A DNA stretch of 64,000 bases from Pseudoalteromonas sp. CO133X (GTDB taxonomy: Bacteria > Pseudomonadota > Gammaproteobacteria > Enterobacterales > Alteromonadaceae), in NCBI GenBank assembly GCA_004208945.1, contig SGPE01000030.1, positions 434,001 to 498,000 of the forward strand. Direction: 5' to 3'. The notes beneath the pieces were generated by a model that made no database searches, was not told the DNA's origin, and was given only the letters and a program-made list of their open reading frames with translations. Of the stretch, positions 7,497-16,267 are shown piece after piece; the first letter of the stretch is position 1, and the number at the start of each line of letters is the position of its first letter. The position numbers were made by a program, and so were the translations under genes.

Positions 7497-8879
7497 ATGC
7501 AAGAACCTTCTGCGTTAAGTTTACTACCTCCTGTATTAGTGGTGGTTTTGGCCGTATTTTTACGCCGCCCTATATTATCATTACTTATTGGTGCTTTGTT
7601 TGGTTTAGCCATGCTAGGCCCTACCGCTGTATTAGCTAATTTTGCTGAGATCTCATTAAAAGTAATGCAAGACGAAACCATTGCTTGGCTTATATTAGTG
7701 TGCGGTGGTTTCGGTGCTCTCATCGCTTTATTAGTGCGCACAGGCGGCGCAAGTGCATTTGCTGAATTAGCATTAAAATTTGCTAAAGGACAACGTTCAT
7801 CACTCGTTATGACATTTGTGTTAGGCGTCATTATTTTTATAGACGATTACCTTAATGCGTTAACGGTTGGTGAAACCATGAAACGTATTACCGATAAATT
7901 TAAAATCAGCCGTGAAATGCTCGCCTATGTGGTCGACTCAACTGCCGCGCCTATCTGTGTACTAGTCCCGCTATCAACGTGGGCAGTATTTTTTGGTGGT
8001 TTATTAGTTGATAACAATGTAGCACCTGAAGGCCAAGGCATTGCTGTGTATATTCAAGCAATTCCATACATGCTCTACGCGTGGTTTGCTGTACTCGTTG
8101 TATTACTTGTGAGCGTAAACATCATCCCAGCCTTTGGCCCGATGAAAAAAGCGCAGCTACGTGCCATGAATCATCAAATCGAGATATCAAACAGTCAATA
8201 CACCGATATCCAGACAGCTGATGAATATGCAGTAAAAGCGGCCGAAGAGAACTTTGAGACTGCCGCAAGTAATGGCAAACTTTACAACTTTTTAGTGCCC
8301 ATTATTTTGCTGGTGGCATTCACTGTCTACTTTGAGATTGATCTATTTAAAGGGCTGCTCGCAACTTTTGCCATTGTATTACCCTTTTATATGCTGCAAA
8401 AGCTAATGACGTTGTCAGAGCTAGTAGAACGCATGCTCGATGGATTTAAAAGTATGATTCCGGCAATTGGCACTGTAGTCGCTGCATTTATTTTCAAAGA
8501 TGTGTGTGACCAATTAATGCTGCCACAATATGTTATTAATACATTAAGCCCCTACATGACAGCACAATACCTGCCTGCCGTGGTATTTTTAGCTATGGCA
8601 GTACTTGCCTTTGCAACGGGTTCAAGCTGGGGTATTTTCGCAGTAACTATTCCTATTGTAATGCCTCTTGCATATGCAATTGATGCCAATATTCCTTTAG
8701 TGATTGGCGCATTGCTGTCGGCTTCTTCTTTTGGCAGCCAAGCGTGCTTTTATTCTGATTCAACGGTACTGGCTGCACAAGGCTCTGGTTGCGATTTAGT
8801 GAGCCATGCTCTTACTCAACTACCCTATACCATATTGGCAGCAACAGCTGCATTTATTGGTTTTTTACTTATTGCATAA
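7497..8879 (+). CDS. NhaC-family Na+/H+ antiporter-like membrane protein
   Basis: About 460 residues with roughly eleven to twelve hydrophobic spans. It fits the NhaC (Na_H_antiporter) family: VLGVIIFIDDYLNALTVGETMKRITDKFKISREMLAYVVDSTAAPICVLVPLSTW is the conserved core, with the acidic pair in a membrane segment and the DSTAAP motif. The C-terminal ATGSSWGIFAVTIPIVMPLA and SFGSQACFYSDSTVLAAQGSGCD are also typical. Family members exchange Na+ for H+ or take amino acids and organic acids, so the substrate is not certain. The ATG at 7497 is preferred over a TTG at 7449 because the upstream stretch is predicted to be an RNA stem and the protein family starts near MQEPSALSLLPP; the ribosome-binding site is weak, which suits leader-controlled translation. 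Confidence 0.85.
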   Translation: MQEPSALSLLPPVLVVVLAVFLRRPILSLLIGALFGLAMLGPTAVLANFAEISLKVMQDETIAWLILVCGGFGALIALLVRTGGASAFAELALKFAKGQRSSLVMTFVLGVIIFIDDYLNALTVGETMKRITDKFKISREMLAYVVDSTAAPICVLVPLSTWAVFFGGLLVDNNVAPEGQGIAVYIQAIPYMLYAWFAVLVVLLVSVNIIPAFGPMKKAQLRAMNHQIEISNSQYTDIQTADEYAVKAAEENFETAASNGKLYNFLVPIILLVAFTVYFEIDLFKGLLATFAIVLPFYMLQKLMTLSELVERMLDGFKSMIPAIGTVVAAFIFKDVCDQLMLPQYVINTLSPYMTAQYLPAVVFLAMAVLAFATGSSWGIFAVTIPIVMPLAYAIDANIPLVIGALLSASSFGSQACFYSDSTVLAAQGSGCDLVSHALTQLPYTILAATAAFIGFLLIA

Positions 8880-8884
8880 AAACA

Positions 8885-8910
8885 AAAGCCCAAGCATATG
8901 CTTGGGCTTT
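8885..8910. terminator. Terminator between antiporter and M16 protease genes
   Basis: Perfect 26-bp palindrome (AAAGCCCAAGCAT and its complement) between two convergent genes. On the minus strand the stem is followed by TGTTTTT, so it best serves the protease gene, but it can act both ways. Confidence 0.85.
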
Positions 8911-8930
8911 GACTCATTAAAATATAAATC

Positions 8931-11807
8931 CTATTTTTGGAATTGAATTCCTTTGTAATAGGTTTCTAAGTTATCCACTTTAATCTGATTTTCCAGATCA
9001 GCGAATGGCTTATCCGCAAATTTACTGCCACGCAGTTGAATGTTCAAACGCGGTGCTTGAGCATTTAACATCGTTTTCTTATAGTAATCTTTAAGATCAG
9101 CTAAGGTTACTTTTTCAACCTCAGCAATCAGTTTCTCTTTAGAATCAAAGTTAAAGTTTTCGCGATACCAATCAGAAATTAAAGGGGCCATTTCATCGCC
9201 AAGATTTTTAGGCTGCTCTTTTAAAGACACAAGGGTGGCGTTCTTAAGCTGCATAAAGGTGTCTTCTGTCATATTATCAAGCTCAACTGCGTATTGCTTT
9301 TTAAATTCATCAAAGCGAGCTTGCATTTCTTTTGGACCTTTAACTGGCGTTTGGATATAAAGCCCAAGTGCTGAGTAATCTTCAATTGGACGGGCAAGTG
9401 CACCAACCGCATAGGCAAGTTGTTCTTCAGTACGTAGTTTATCAAAAGCAACTGTTCTAAAGTGGTTTTGTAATACTTGAGCTTGTGCTTGCTGCTTATA
9501 TCCTGGGGTCGGATGAACAACCATATCGATAACTGCAACGTCAGCGACAATAATATCTTTTTGTAACACAATACGCTCACCTAGCTTAGGTAACCACGCT
9601 TTGCTGCGAGCAAACTTCGATACTTTGTGCGTCTTAGGCAAGATAGCTATCAATTTATTGGCAATCGAATTTACATCGTCTTGATTATAATTGCCGAAGG
9701 TAAATACACGTAGATCATTAGCAGCCAAGGTCGACTGCTTAATTGCAGTAAAATCAGCAAGCGTTAAAGCATTGGCTGCTGCAATGAGTGTCTCGGTGTC
9801 AAATTTACCGCTACGTGTTAATTTCGAGTATTCCCCAAACGCTTGATAGAAAGGAAACTGTTGCTGTTGGTTCAATAAGTCGCGCTTATAGCGGTCAATT
9901 GCTTGTTCAAAGCCTTCTTTTGATACTTCTAGCTGTAGGTTTTCAAGTGCTTGTGCCAATAAAACGTCTTGTTTATCAGTAAAGCCGCTTAATGATAAAA
10001 CCAGACCATTACTAGGCTGTAACCCTAAACTCATACCTGCAACGGCTGCTTCTGTGCTTAATTTACTTTGCTGTAAGTTATAGATATCCGCCCAAACCGA
10101 GTAAAGAACTTTCGCCTTTGCAGCAACAAGTGCGTCAGGTGTATTGATATAAACCTCAACAAGCCCTTTTGGCTGCTCTGCAAATTGTTGACTTGCTTGA
10201 CGCCATACCTTCACTCCTTGTTCATCAAACACCAGCTCTGGATGAGCCTGTTGCTTAAATTCAGCTGTTTTGATTGCAAAACTTTCGGGTAGCAAGCGGT
10301 TTACAGTCGGTAGAGCTAATTCATACTGACTCGGCTTATTCCAACTGGCAATTTCTTCTTCACTGATATCTTCAATACGGTATTTGCCATCATAAAAATG
10401 CAGCTGTGAATCTGTCTCTTCTTGTTTTGATATGTACCAAATGCGAAGTGTATCTTCATTTAATTGCGACAGTACATTCTGCACAGCGTTAGCATCAAAT
10501 TTTGCATAATAATAAGGCGCATTGATTGCATTATTTACAGGGAATTTCTGCATACTATCGGTTAGATTACTGACATAACCAAACTCGTCACCTTTTTCTA
10601 AAAATTGAAATTCATTATTTAAAGACGTTCGAATTTCATTGAAGTATTTGCTATCAACACCCTGCTCTTTGATTAATGCAATGTACTGCATAATAGTCGC
10701 AACTATTTCTTCACGGTTTTGCATGCCAGAATCGGTCAACTCAATACTAACTTTAAGGGTGCCATAGTTGCCATATTGAGTCGGCGCATCGCTTGCAGAT
10801 AAATGCGAAACCCAGCCTTTATCTCTAAGGATTTGTGCAGGGCTGCCTTGCATTTCATTACTAAGTAAATAAGACACAAAGCGATTAGGTTTAACAGCGA
10901 ACTCAGCGCTGTTGTCTTTGATAGTAAACTCCAACTCTAATTGCTTAACATCTTCATTCGGAGAGTAATAAACACGTTTACCACCTGCTTTACTAAAGTC
11001 GAGCTTATCAGTCACAGTTGGCTTTTCTATCTGCTTGTTTTCAATGTCTGCAAAATACTGCTTCGCTTTTGCTTCCATTTCAGCTAGCGGACGATCTGAA
11101 ATCATCGCTACTTTCATGATGTTAGACGAGTAATACTTGTTATAAAAAGCCACAGTTTCTTTATGAAGATTACTGCCCTCTTTATCGCCTAATGTTTCCA
11201 AGTTACCAATTAAGAATCGGTTTGCAGGATGCTCCCCCATCATTTGACGAGCAAGCTTAAACTGACCAAAAAAGTCCATTTCGCGACGCATAGACCATTC
11301 TGCATTTACGGCATTTTTTTCTTTATCAGTGTACTCAGGATAAAGCTTGGGCGATTTAAAGAAATCAGCAAAACGATCAAGCGCTTCGTCGTATGCGTCG
11401 TTGTTAACTTTAAACATGTAATTGGTAATATCTAACCAAGTATAGGCGTTATGTGCACCACCATTTTTAGTCATAAAATCACTATAGCCCTTGGTATCAG
11501 GGTATCTTTCTGTGCCAAGGAATAACATATGCTCTAAATAGTGAGCCATCCCCTGTTGACTCATAGGGTCGTGCAACAAACCAACCCCAACACTCAATGC
11601 AGCAGCTGATTTTTCGGCACTTGGGTCCGAGATTAAAATCACATCAATTTCATTGGCTAACTTGAGGGTTTTATATTCGCGAGTGTCATTAGGACTAACA
11701 ATAAGCGATTCAGGAATTAGGTTTGGGTTAGTAATTTGATTTGGTGCTGAACTACACCCTGCTAAGACGGCAAATGCAATAGCACTCAAGCCCATTATTT
11801 TTTTCAT
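8931..11807 (-). CDS. ptrA: Lipoprotein M16-family zinc protease (pitrilysin/protease III-like)
   Basis: 958 residues, matching E. coli protease III (962). Inverted zinc motif HYLEH in GMAHYLEHMLFLG (about residues 88-92), with the third zinc ligand E in NAVNAEWSMRREM about 75 residues later. Four M16 half-domains follow, the last carrying the family's RTEEQLAYAVGAL segment. A signal peptide with lipobox LAGC (Cys18) predicts membrane anchoring, unlike the soluble periplasmic E. coli enzyme. It would degrade small peptides in the periplasm. The ATG at 11805-11807 opens a clear lipoprotein signal. Transcribed alone, ending at a strong palindromic terminator. Confidence 0.93.
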   Translation of the reverse strand: MKKIMGLSAIAFAVLAGCSSAPNQITNPNLIPESLIVSPNDTREYKTLKLANEIDVILISDPSAEKSAAALSVGVGLLHDPMSQQGMAHYLEHMLFLGTERYPDTKGYSDFMTKNGGAHNAYTWLDITNYMFKVNNDAYDEALDRFADFFKSPKLYPEYTDKEKNAVNAEWSMRREMDFFGQFKLARQMMGEHPANRFLIGNLETLGDKEGSNLHKETVAFYNKYYSSNIMKVAMISDRPLAEMEAKAKQYFADIENKQIEKPTVTDKLDFSKAGGKRVYYSPNEDVKQLELEFTIKDNSAEFAVKPNRFVSYLLSNEMQGSPAQILRDKGWVSHLSASDAPTQYGNYGTLKVSIELTDSGMQNREEIVATIMQYIALIKEQGVDSKYFNEIRTSLNNEFQFLEKGDEFGYVSNLTDSMQKFPVNNAINAPYYYAKFDANAVQNVLSQLNEDTLRIWYISKQEETDSQLHFYDGKYRIEDISEEEIASWNKPSQYELALPTVNRLLPESFAIKTAEFKQQAHPELVFDEQGVKVWRQASQQFAEQPKGLVEVYINTPDALVAAKAKVLYSVWADIYNLQQSKLSTEAAVAGMSLGLQPSNGLVLSLSGFTDKQDVLLAQALENLQLEVSKEGFEQAIDRYKRDLLNQQQQFPFYQAFGEYSKLTRSGKFDTETLIAAANALTLADFTAIKQSTLAANDLRVFTFGNYNQDDVNSIANKLIAILPKTHKVSKFARSKAWLPKLGERIVLQKDIIVADVAVIDMVVHPTPGYKQQAQAQVLQNHFRTVAFDKLRTEEQLAYAVGALARPIEDYSALGLYIQTPVKGPKEMQARFDEFKKQYAVELDNMTEDTFMQLKNATLVSLKEQPKNLGDEMAPLISDWYRENFNFDSKEKLIAEVEKVTLADLKDYYKKTMLNAQAPRLNIQLRGSKFADKPFADLENQIKVDNLETYYKGIQFQK

Positions 11808-11974
11808 TATTTCGTATCCATTAGAAATTGACTGTGTTTTTATTTATCATGTGCTCATATAGGCCGCAATTCAATGCTTATTAGGGTATAGACTCTAAAA
11901 CTTTGTAACACATTGTGAAAAATAAGTACTTACGGCTCGAATATCAACCGAATAACTATAACAAAGGATGAGCT

Positions 11975-12388
11975 ATGGAAAAGTGGCTAATTGCGGCAAT
12001 GTTCACTCAGGTTTTACTTACATTCTCTATCATGGTGATTATGGGAAGGCGCCGTTTCACAGCGGCAAGAAATAAAGTTATAAAAATGCAAGACTTTTTA
12101 ACAATGGAACTAGATAAGGCTGGTTCTGAGGTTAGAGTCGCAGATCGAAACTTTATAAACCAGTTTGAAATGCCGATTTTGTTTTTCATTGCCTGTTTAA
12201 CGGCTTTACAGGTTAACGCAGCTGGGTTTGTATTTGTAATTCTTGCATGGGTTTATGTTGGACTAAGGTTATTACACAGTGTAATTCACTTAACAACAAA
12301 CACACTAAAGCTACGTTATTATAGCTTTGTAATCAGTAGTTTCATCATGCTTATCATGTGGTTAATGATTTTAATAAGAATTTTCTAA
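11975..12388 (+). CDS. MAPEG-family integral membrane protein
   Basis: 137 residues with four predicted membrane spans (about 4-24, 68-85, 86-104, 115-136). The segment DRNFINQFEMPILFFIACLTAL followed by WVYVGLRLLHSVIHLTTN is the MAPEG pattern: an N-Q-FE-P-F stretch and an R-x2-H-x3-H motif in the third span. Eukaryotic MAPEG proteins are glutathione-dependent transferases or isomerases; the bacterial ones are mostly uncharacterised. CAAAGGATGAGCT supplies the ribosome-binding site. Monocistronic, with a hairpin terminator overlapping the stop codon. Confidence 0.85.
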   Translation: MEKWLIAAMFTQVLLTFSIMVIMGRRRFTAARNKVIKMQDFLTMELDKAGSEVRVADRNFINQFEMPILFFIACLTALQVNAAGFVFVILAWVYVGLRLLHSVIHLTTNTLKLRYYSFVISSFIMLIMWLMILIRIF

Positions 12389-12418
12389 GGCGCAAATTGC
12401 GCCTTACATTATTTTTCA
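12387..12418 (+). terminator. Terminator of the MAPEG gene
   Basis: AAGGCGCAA-A-TTGCGCCTT stem followed by ACATTATTTTTC. The stem starts at the end of the stop codon. Confidence 0.75.
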
Positions 12419-12431
12419 AGGTATGAACCTT

Positions 12432-13175
12432 CTACTGTATAAACTTTCTACGGTAGAAAACGCTGGCAGCCAAAATCGACATCAACCAAGCCATTGAGCC
12501 ACTGCTTGAACCAGAATCTCCACCCTTGTCATCATCGTCTATTAATGTATTTTCTACTGGTGACAAACCTGCGGATGAATCAGGATTTTCATCAATAACC
12601 ACAACACTGTTAATAGTCACTAAATTTTCACCATTAAAGCCAGCGGTTGTTTCTGGGCACTGGTTTTCGTTTAAACCAACAACAGGAATTTCGCCACAGT
12701 GTACAAGATCAGTGATTTTAGTCAGCACTTCAAAGCTTTCTTGTGTGATCTCGCCAAATACTGTAAAGCCACCGTTTTGAACGTCTAAATTAGCGCTATT
12801 ATCTTTTAAGTTGAAAAACCATTGGCTTGTGGCACTGTTTGCATTACCACTTTGTTTAGCCATAGCAATGGTTCCTTTTACATTAGATAGGACTGGTTCA
12901 TTCGCAATGGCTGCTTTCTTTTCTATTGCTGTAAAATCTGTATCGAATGTGAAACCACCACCTTGTACAACAAAATCGTCCACAGAACGATGAATAAGAC
13001 TTCCATTATATGAGCCATCTGACACATATTCTAAAAAGTTTGCAACGGTCACAGGGGTATGTTGATCATAGAGATTGACTGTAACCGTGCCTTGATTCGT
13101 TTGCATTTCTACGATGGTTGCATTCGCTTGAAAACCTATTATGAGTAATGCAGACGCTAACAAATTTTTTTTCAT
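12432..13175 (-). CDS. Secreted cyclophilin-type peptidyl-prolyl isomerase with GlyGly-CTERM-like tail
   Basis: 247 residues from the ATG at 13175, which has AGGAAGAG upstream and starts a signal peptide (KKNLLASALLIIGFQANA); the open frame further up has no such features. The cyclophilin core is clear: NFLEYVSDGSYNGSLIHR (catalytic Arg), DFVVQGGGF (Phe/Gln of the active site), AMAKQSGNANSATSQWFFNL and GGFTVFGEI. It isomerises Xaa-Pro bonds. The C-terminus is a Gly/Ser-rich linker (GGDSGSSSGS), a short hydrophobic helix (MAWLMSILAASVFY) and RRK, the arrangement of GlyGly-CTERM signals that rhombosortase cleaves on type II-secreted proteins. Between core and tail is an acidic linker. The enzyme probably acts outside or at the surface rather than in the periplasm. 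Confidence 0.88.
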   Translation of the reverse strand: MKKNLLASALLIIGFQANATIVEMQTNQGTVTVNLYDQHTPVTVANFLEYVSDGSYNGSLIHRSVDDFVVQGGGFTFDTDFTAIEKKAAIANEPVLSNVKGTIAMAKQSGNANSATSQWFFNLKDNSANLDVQNGGFTVFGEITQESFEVLTKITDLVHCGEIPVVGLNENQCPETTAGFNGENLVTINSVVVIDENPDSSAGLSPVENTLIDDDDKGGDSGSSSGSMAWLMSILAASVFYRRKFIQ

Positions 13176-13416
13176 TGTCTCTTCCTGATAGTTTTTATTT
13201 TGAGATGATGAGGTTAAATAAAAACTAACTGCTATTGAATAGAGGGAAAAGTTGTTACACAAAACAAATCAAGTTGATTACATATTAATTACACTTGTTC
13301 ACACTGTATATTCATTAAGGTTATAAAAACTTGATAAATTAAAGCCAAATCGTCTTATCAAATTAGCTGAGTTTGTTAGTATTCACACGACAACAATGAA
13401 CACATAGGAATTAACC

Positions 13417-13614
13417 ATGGCGAATAAAGAAAGCGCTATTTGCGATTTTGGCTTACACCAAGGTGAGCCTTACAGTAAATTACCGGCCAGTTTTTTAAAC
13501 TGGATGGTAGGTAATAATCATCAAAAATCACACTATGCTGAGCAAGAGCTTCAACGGCGTCAATTAGCTGCGACAGGTGAGTTAAATTTTGAAAATGACA
13601 ATAAAAATTATTAA
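13417..13614 (+). CDS. Small DUF3820-like protein (exodeoxyribonuclease X C-terminal-like motif)
   Basis: 65 residues with an AGGA ribosome-binding site seven bases before the ATG. The segment DFGLHQGEPYSKLPASFLNWMV (about 11-32) recalls the short F-G-x-(H/Y)-x-G-x-x-(L/Y)-x-x-(L/V)-P-x-x-(Y/F)-L-x-W repeat found in DUF3820 proteins and at the C-terminus of some DnaQ-like exonucleases, usually FGKYKG...LP..YL.W. The basic YAEQELQRRQ helix follows. Function unknown. It precedes ushA on the same strand, with a separate promoter possible in the 75-base gap. Confidence 0.6.
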   Translation: MANKESAICDFGLHQGEPYSKLPASFLNWMVGNNHQKSHYAEQELQRRQLAATGELNFENDNKNY

Positions 13615-13645
13615 AAGTCATTTAATTTAAACCTAAGTCGTTTAA
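13615..13645. repeat. Short direct repeat in the ushA promoter region
   Basis: AAGTCATTTAA (13615-13625) and AAGTCGTTTAA (13635-13645) are offset by 20 bases, about two helical turns, upstream of ushA. Possibly a tandem binding site; not a recognisable Pho box. Confidence 0.35.
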
Positions 13646-13689
13646 ACTAAGCGCATAATTAACCTACTGCTTTAATATGGCAAACAATT

Positions 13690-15297
13690 ATGCGTTTTAT
13701 TATTTTATCGTCGCTGCTGTTTTCACTAACCGCTTGCAGCACCTTCCAAGAAAAAGATACCAATTCTCAGTACTTTACTCTTCTACATACTAATGATAAT
13801 CACGGTCGTTTTTGGCATAACGAACAAGGTGAGTATGGTATGGCAGCCCGTAAAACTCTGATAGACCAGCTAAGAGCTGAAGCTAAAGCTCAAGGCCATG
13901 CTGTTTTATTACTTTCGGGTGGTGACATCAACACAGGTATTCCAGAATCGGATCTTCAACATGCAGAACCTGATTTCAAAGGTATGTCACTCATCGGCTA
14001 TGATGCAATGGCAATTGGTAATCATGAGTTCGATAATCCGCTCTCTGTACTTGATCAGCAGCAAAAGTGGTCAAACTTTCCGTTTTTATCTGCCAATATT
14101 ATAGATAAAGAAACAGGCAAGGCGCGCTATCAAGGCTACAAAATATTTGACAAAAATGGACTTAAAATTGCGGTAATTGGTTTAACAACGACTGACACAG
14201 CAAAAATAGGGAACCCGCAGTACATTGGCGGCCTTGATTTTAAAGATCCAACTCAAGTGACAGCAGATTTAGCGCCGACACTCAAAGCCAAATATCAGCC
14301 AGATATTACGATTGCTGTAACTCACATGGGCCATTATGTAGACGCTAACTTCGGTATCAACGCGCCTGGAGATGTAACGATGGCACGTAACCTCCCAAAG
14401 GGTACACTTGATATTATTGTGGGTGGTCATTCGCAAGAACCCGTTTGTATGTCAAGTGCGAACGTTGCCGATAAAAGCTTTACGCCAGGTAAAGACTGTA
14501 AACCAGACCAACAAAATGGTACTTGGATTATGCAAGCTCATGAGTGGGGTAAGTATGTTGGTAAAGCGGTATTTAAATTAGAAAATGGGCAATTAACTCT
14601 ACTAAATTATGAATTGATCCCTGTGAACTTGTATACCACAAATAAACAGGGCAATAAGCAGCTTGCTGGTGACTATATTGAACCTGATAAGACAGTCCAA
14701 GATGTGCTTGCGGTTTATCAGAAAAAAGGGGCTGCTCAGATTGCGGGCAAGATTGGCTCAGTCGATGCTAAACTTGAAGGCGACCGCAGCAAAGTACGCT
14801 ACGAACAAGTTAATCTTGCTCGTGTAATTATCGCCGCGCAAATGCAATCTGTTGGAGCTGATTTTGGCTTGATCAGTGGCGGTGGTATTCGGGATAGCAT
14901 TCAAGCAGGTGATGTTAGCTATAAAGATATTTTGAAAGTTCACCCGTTCAAAAACCGCATTACTTACATTGATATAACAGGAAAAGAACTGTTCGATTAT
15001 CTGTCAGTTGTGACCTCATTCCCACCCGACTCAGGCGCTTATTTACAGTACCATAAACTTAGTTTTAGTAGGCAAGATGGGCAGCTCAACGATGTGAAAA
15101 TTAATGGTAAGGCACTCGATATGGACAAAACTTATCGTATGAGTATCAATAGCTACAACGCATCAGGGGGCGATGGTTACCCAACATTGACGAATAGGCA
15201 GGGATTCGTAAGTACAGATGACACGGATGCCCAAGCATTGAAGCGCTTCTTCGAAGAAAATAGTCCTTTAACAGCGGCTGATTACGCACCTGAATAA
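13690..15297 (+). CDS. ushA: UshA-type lipoprotein 5'-nucleotidase / UDP-sugar hydrolase
   Basis: 535 residues. The signal peptide ends at lipobox LTAC (Cys16), as in lipoprotein 5'-nucleotidases of vibrios. The N-terminal metallophosphoesterase domain shows TNDNHGRFW, GGDINTG, GNHEFDNP, THMGH and GGHSQEP, which supply the two-metal site. The C-terminal substrate domain has SGGGIRDSIQAGDVSYKDI and INSYNASGGDGYP, the nucleobase-stacking loop. It removes phosphate from nucleotides outside the inner membrane so the nucleoside can be taken up. It could work with the nearby S1/P1 nuclease, the udp and cdd genes being the cytoplasmic end. The ATG is chosen by the signal peptide; the ribosome-binding site is poor. 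Confidence 0.93.
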   Translation: MRFIILSSLLFSLTACSTFQEKDTNSQYFTLLHTNDNHGRFWHNEQGEYGMAARKTLIDQLRAEAKAQGHAVLLLSGGDINTGIPESDLQHAEPDFKGMSLIGYDAMAIGNHEFDNPLSVLDQQQKWSNFPFLSANIIDKETGKARYQGYKIFDKNGLKIAVIGLTTTDTAKIGNPQYIGGLDFKDPTQVTADLAPTLKAKYQPDITIAVTHMGHYVDANFGINAPGDVTMARNLPKGTLDIIVGGHSQEPVCMSSANVADKSFTPGKDCKPDQQNGTWIMQAHEWGKYVGKAVFKLENGQLTLLNYELIPVNLYTTNKQGNKQLAGDYIEPDKTVQDVLAVYQKKGAAQIAGKIGSVDAKLEGDRSKVRYEQVNLARVIIAAQMQSVGADFGLISGGGIRDSIQAGDVSYKDILKVHPFKNRITYIDITGKELFDYLSVVTSFPPDSGAYLQYHKLSFSRQDGQLNDVKINGKALDMDKTYRMSINSYNASGGDGYPTLTNRQGFVSTDDTDAQALKRFFEENSPLTAADYAPE

Positions 15298-15319
15298 GTA
15301 CAGCATGGGAAGTAGTACG

Positions 15320-16267
15320 CTACTTCCCTATTACTTCGATATCATCACAGGAAATTGCTTTTAAACCATAGTGATGTAATCGGGAACGAGAGCCTTCACC
15401 ATATGCTTTAGGGGGGTAATAAATTTCTTTAAGTTCAGGCTCATCCTGCCAAACTTCATCCAATGCAGCCCTAATTTCACTTAAGGTTTTCTCAAGACTA
15501 TTGGTAAAGTTCGGGCGCTTTCTGATTGTATGACCAAGCTCTACTAAACGATAAAAATATTTATTAGCAAGGTTTAACAACTCATCTGGCACATCTTTAT
15601 TTTGATTAAGTACAACATCAGGATATTGGATACAAAACTCAACCAATGCTAAATAAAAGCACAATGGCTTATTCGCTAGCGCAACTGACTTTTCTTCAAG
15701 TGCGCTTGATGAAAATGTTTTCGTGTTTAAATCGACAACAAGTTTAGCTGCCTCAGCAAGTATTGGTTCATCATCAGCTGTCGCTTCAATTGCACTATAA
15801 GATGACTGCCTGCTCTGGCTAACTAAATATGTAAATAGTGACGCTATTAAAATCACAAAAATTAAAACGGCAATATCAGACTTTACTAATAGACTATTGT
15901 TAAAAGTAAAAGTAATCGACACACTTTTGTTCGGGGTTTGTAATTGAGTTGATAAATGCGCCCCTTGCACTGTTGAATTTGAAATTCCCTCTATAGAATA
16001 AACTGCTATCCCTGATTGATTAATTCGAGCATTTAGCTGAGTAATGTAATTTGAAACCATTTCTTTACTGCCTGAGTGCTTCAAAAAATCATCAGGTAAG
16101 TTTAAGTAGTTCAAGTCCAGCGCGATCCTGCTTTGCACCTTTGCAACAGACAATTCATTATTCATCTGTATTTTGTAAAATTTTGCACTATAGAAGCTTA
16201 CTACTAGTAGTGCAGTTGTAAACAAAAACACGATTGTATTAAAAAGCTTATCTTTATTTAGAAGCAT
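15320..16267 (-). CDS. Uncharacterised two-span membrane protein, second gene of a pair
   Basis: 315 residues; not recognised. N-terminal membrane span (about residues 9-27), a periplasmic region of about 100 residues, a second span (SDIAVLIFVILIASLFTYLVSQS, about 131-153), then a cytoplasmic domain of 160 residues. That domain ends in NSLEKTLSEIRAALDEVWQDEPELKEIYYPPKAYGEGSRSRLHHYGL, rich in charged helix formers. The layout resembles a receptor without a visible kinase, cyclase or methyl-accepting domain. Its start overlaps the preceding gene by 14 bases, so the two are translationally coupled and probably work together. A likely role is a signal-relay or assembly partner of the solute-binding-like protein encoded upstream (inference). 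Confidence 0.65.
   Translation of the reverse strand: MLLNKDKLFNTIVFLFTTALLVVSFYSAKFYKIQMNNELSVAKVQSRIALDLNYLNLPDDFLKHSGSKEMVSNYITQLNARINQSGIAVYSIEGISNSTVQGAHLSTQLQTPNKSVSITFTFNNSLLVKSDIAVLIFVILIASLFTYLVSQSRQSSYSAIEATADDEPILAEAAKLVVDLNTKTFSSSALEEKSVALANKPLCFYLALVEFCIQYPDVVLNQNKDVPDELLNLANKYFYRLVELGHTIRKRPNFTNSLEKTLSEIRAALDEVWQDEPELKEIYYPPKAYGEGSRSRLHHYGLKAISCDDIEVIGK

Noticed and set aside
7394..7831. 145-residue minus-strand ORF over the antiporter start
   Set aside because: Antisense to strongly conserved NhaC codons; Asn/Ala/Thr-rich composition typical of a shadow frame.
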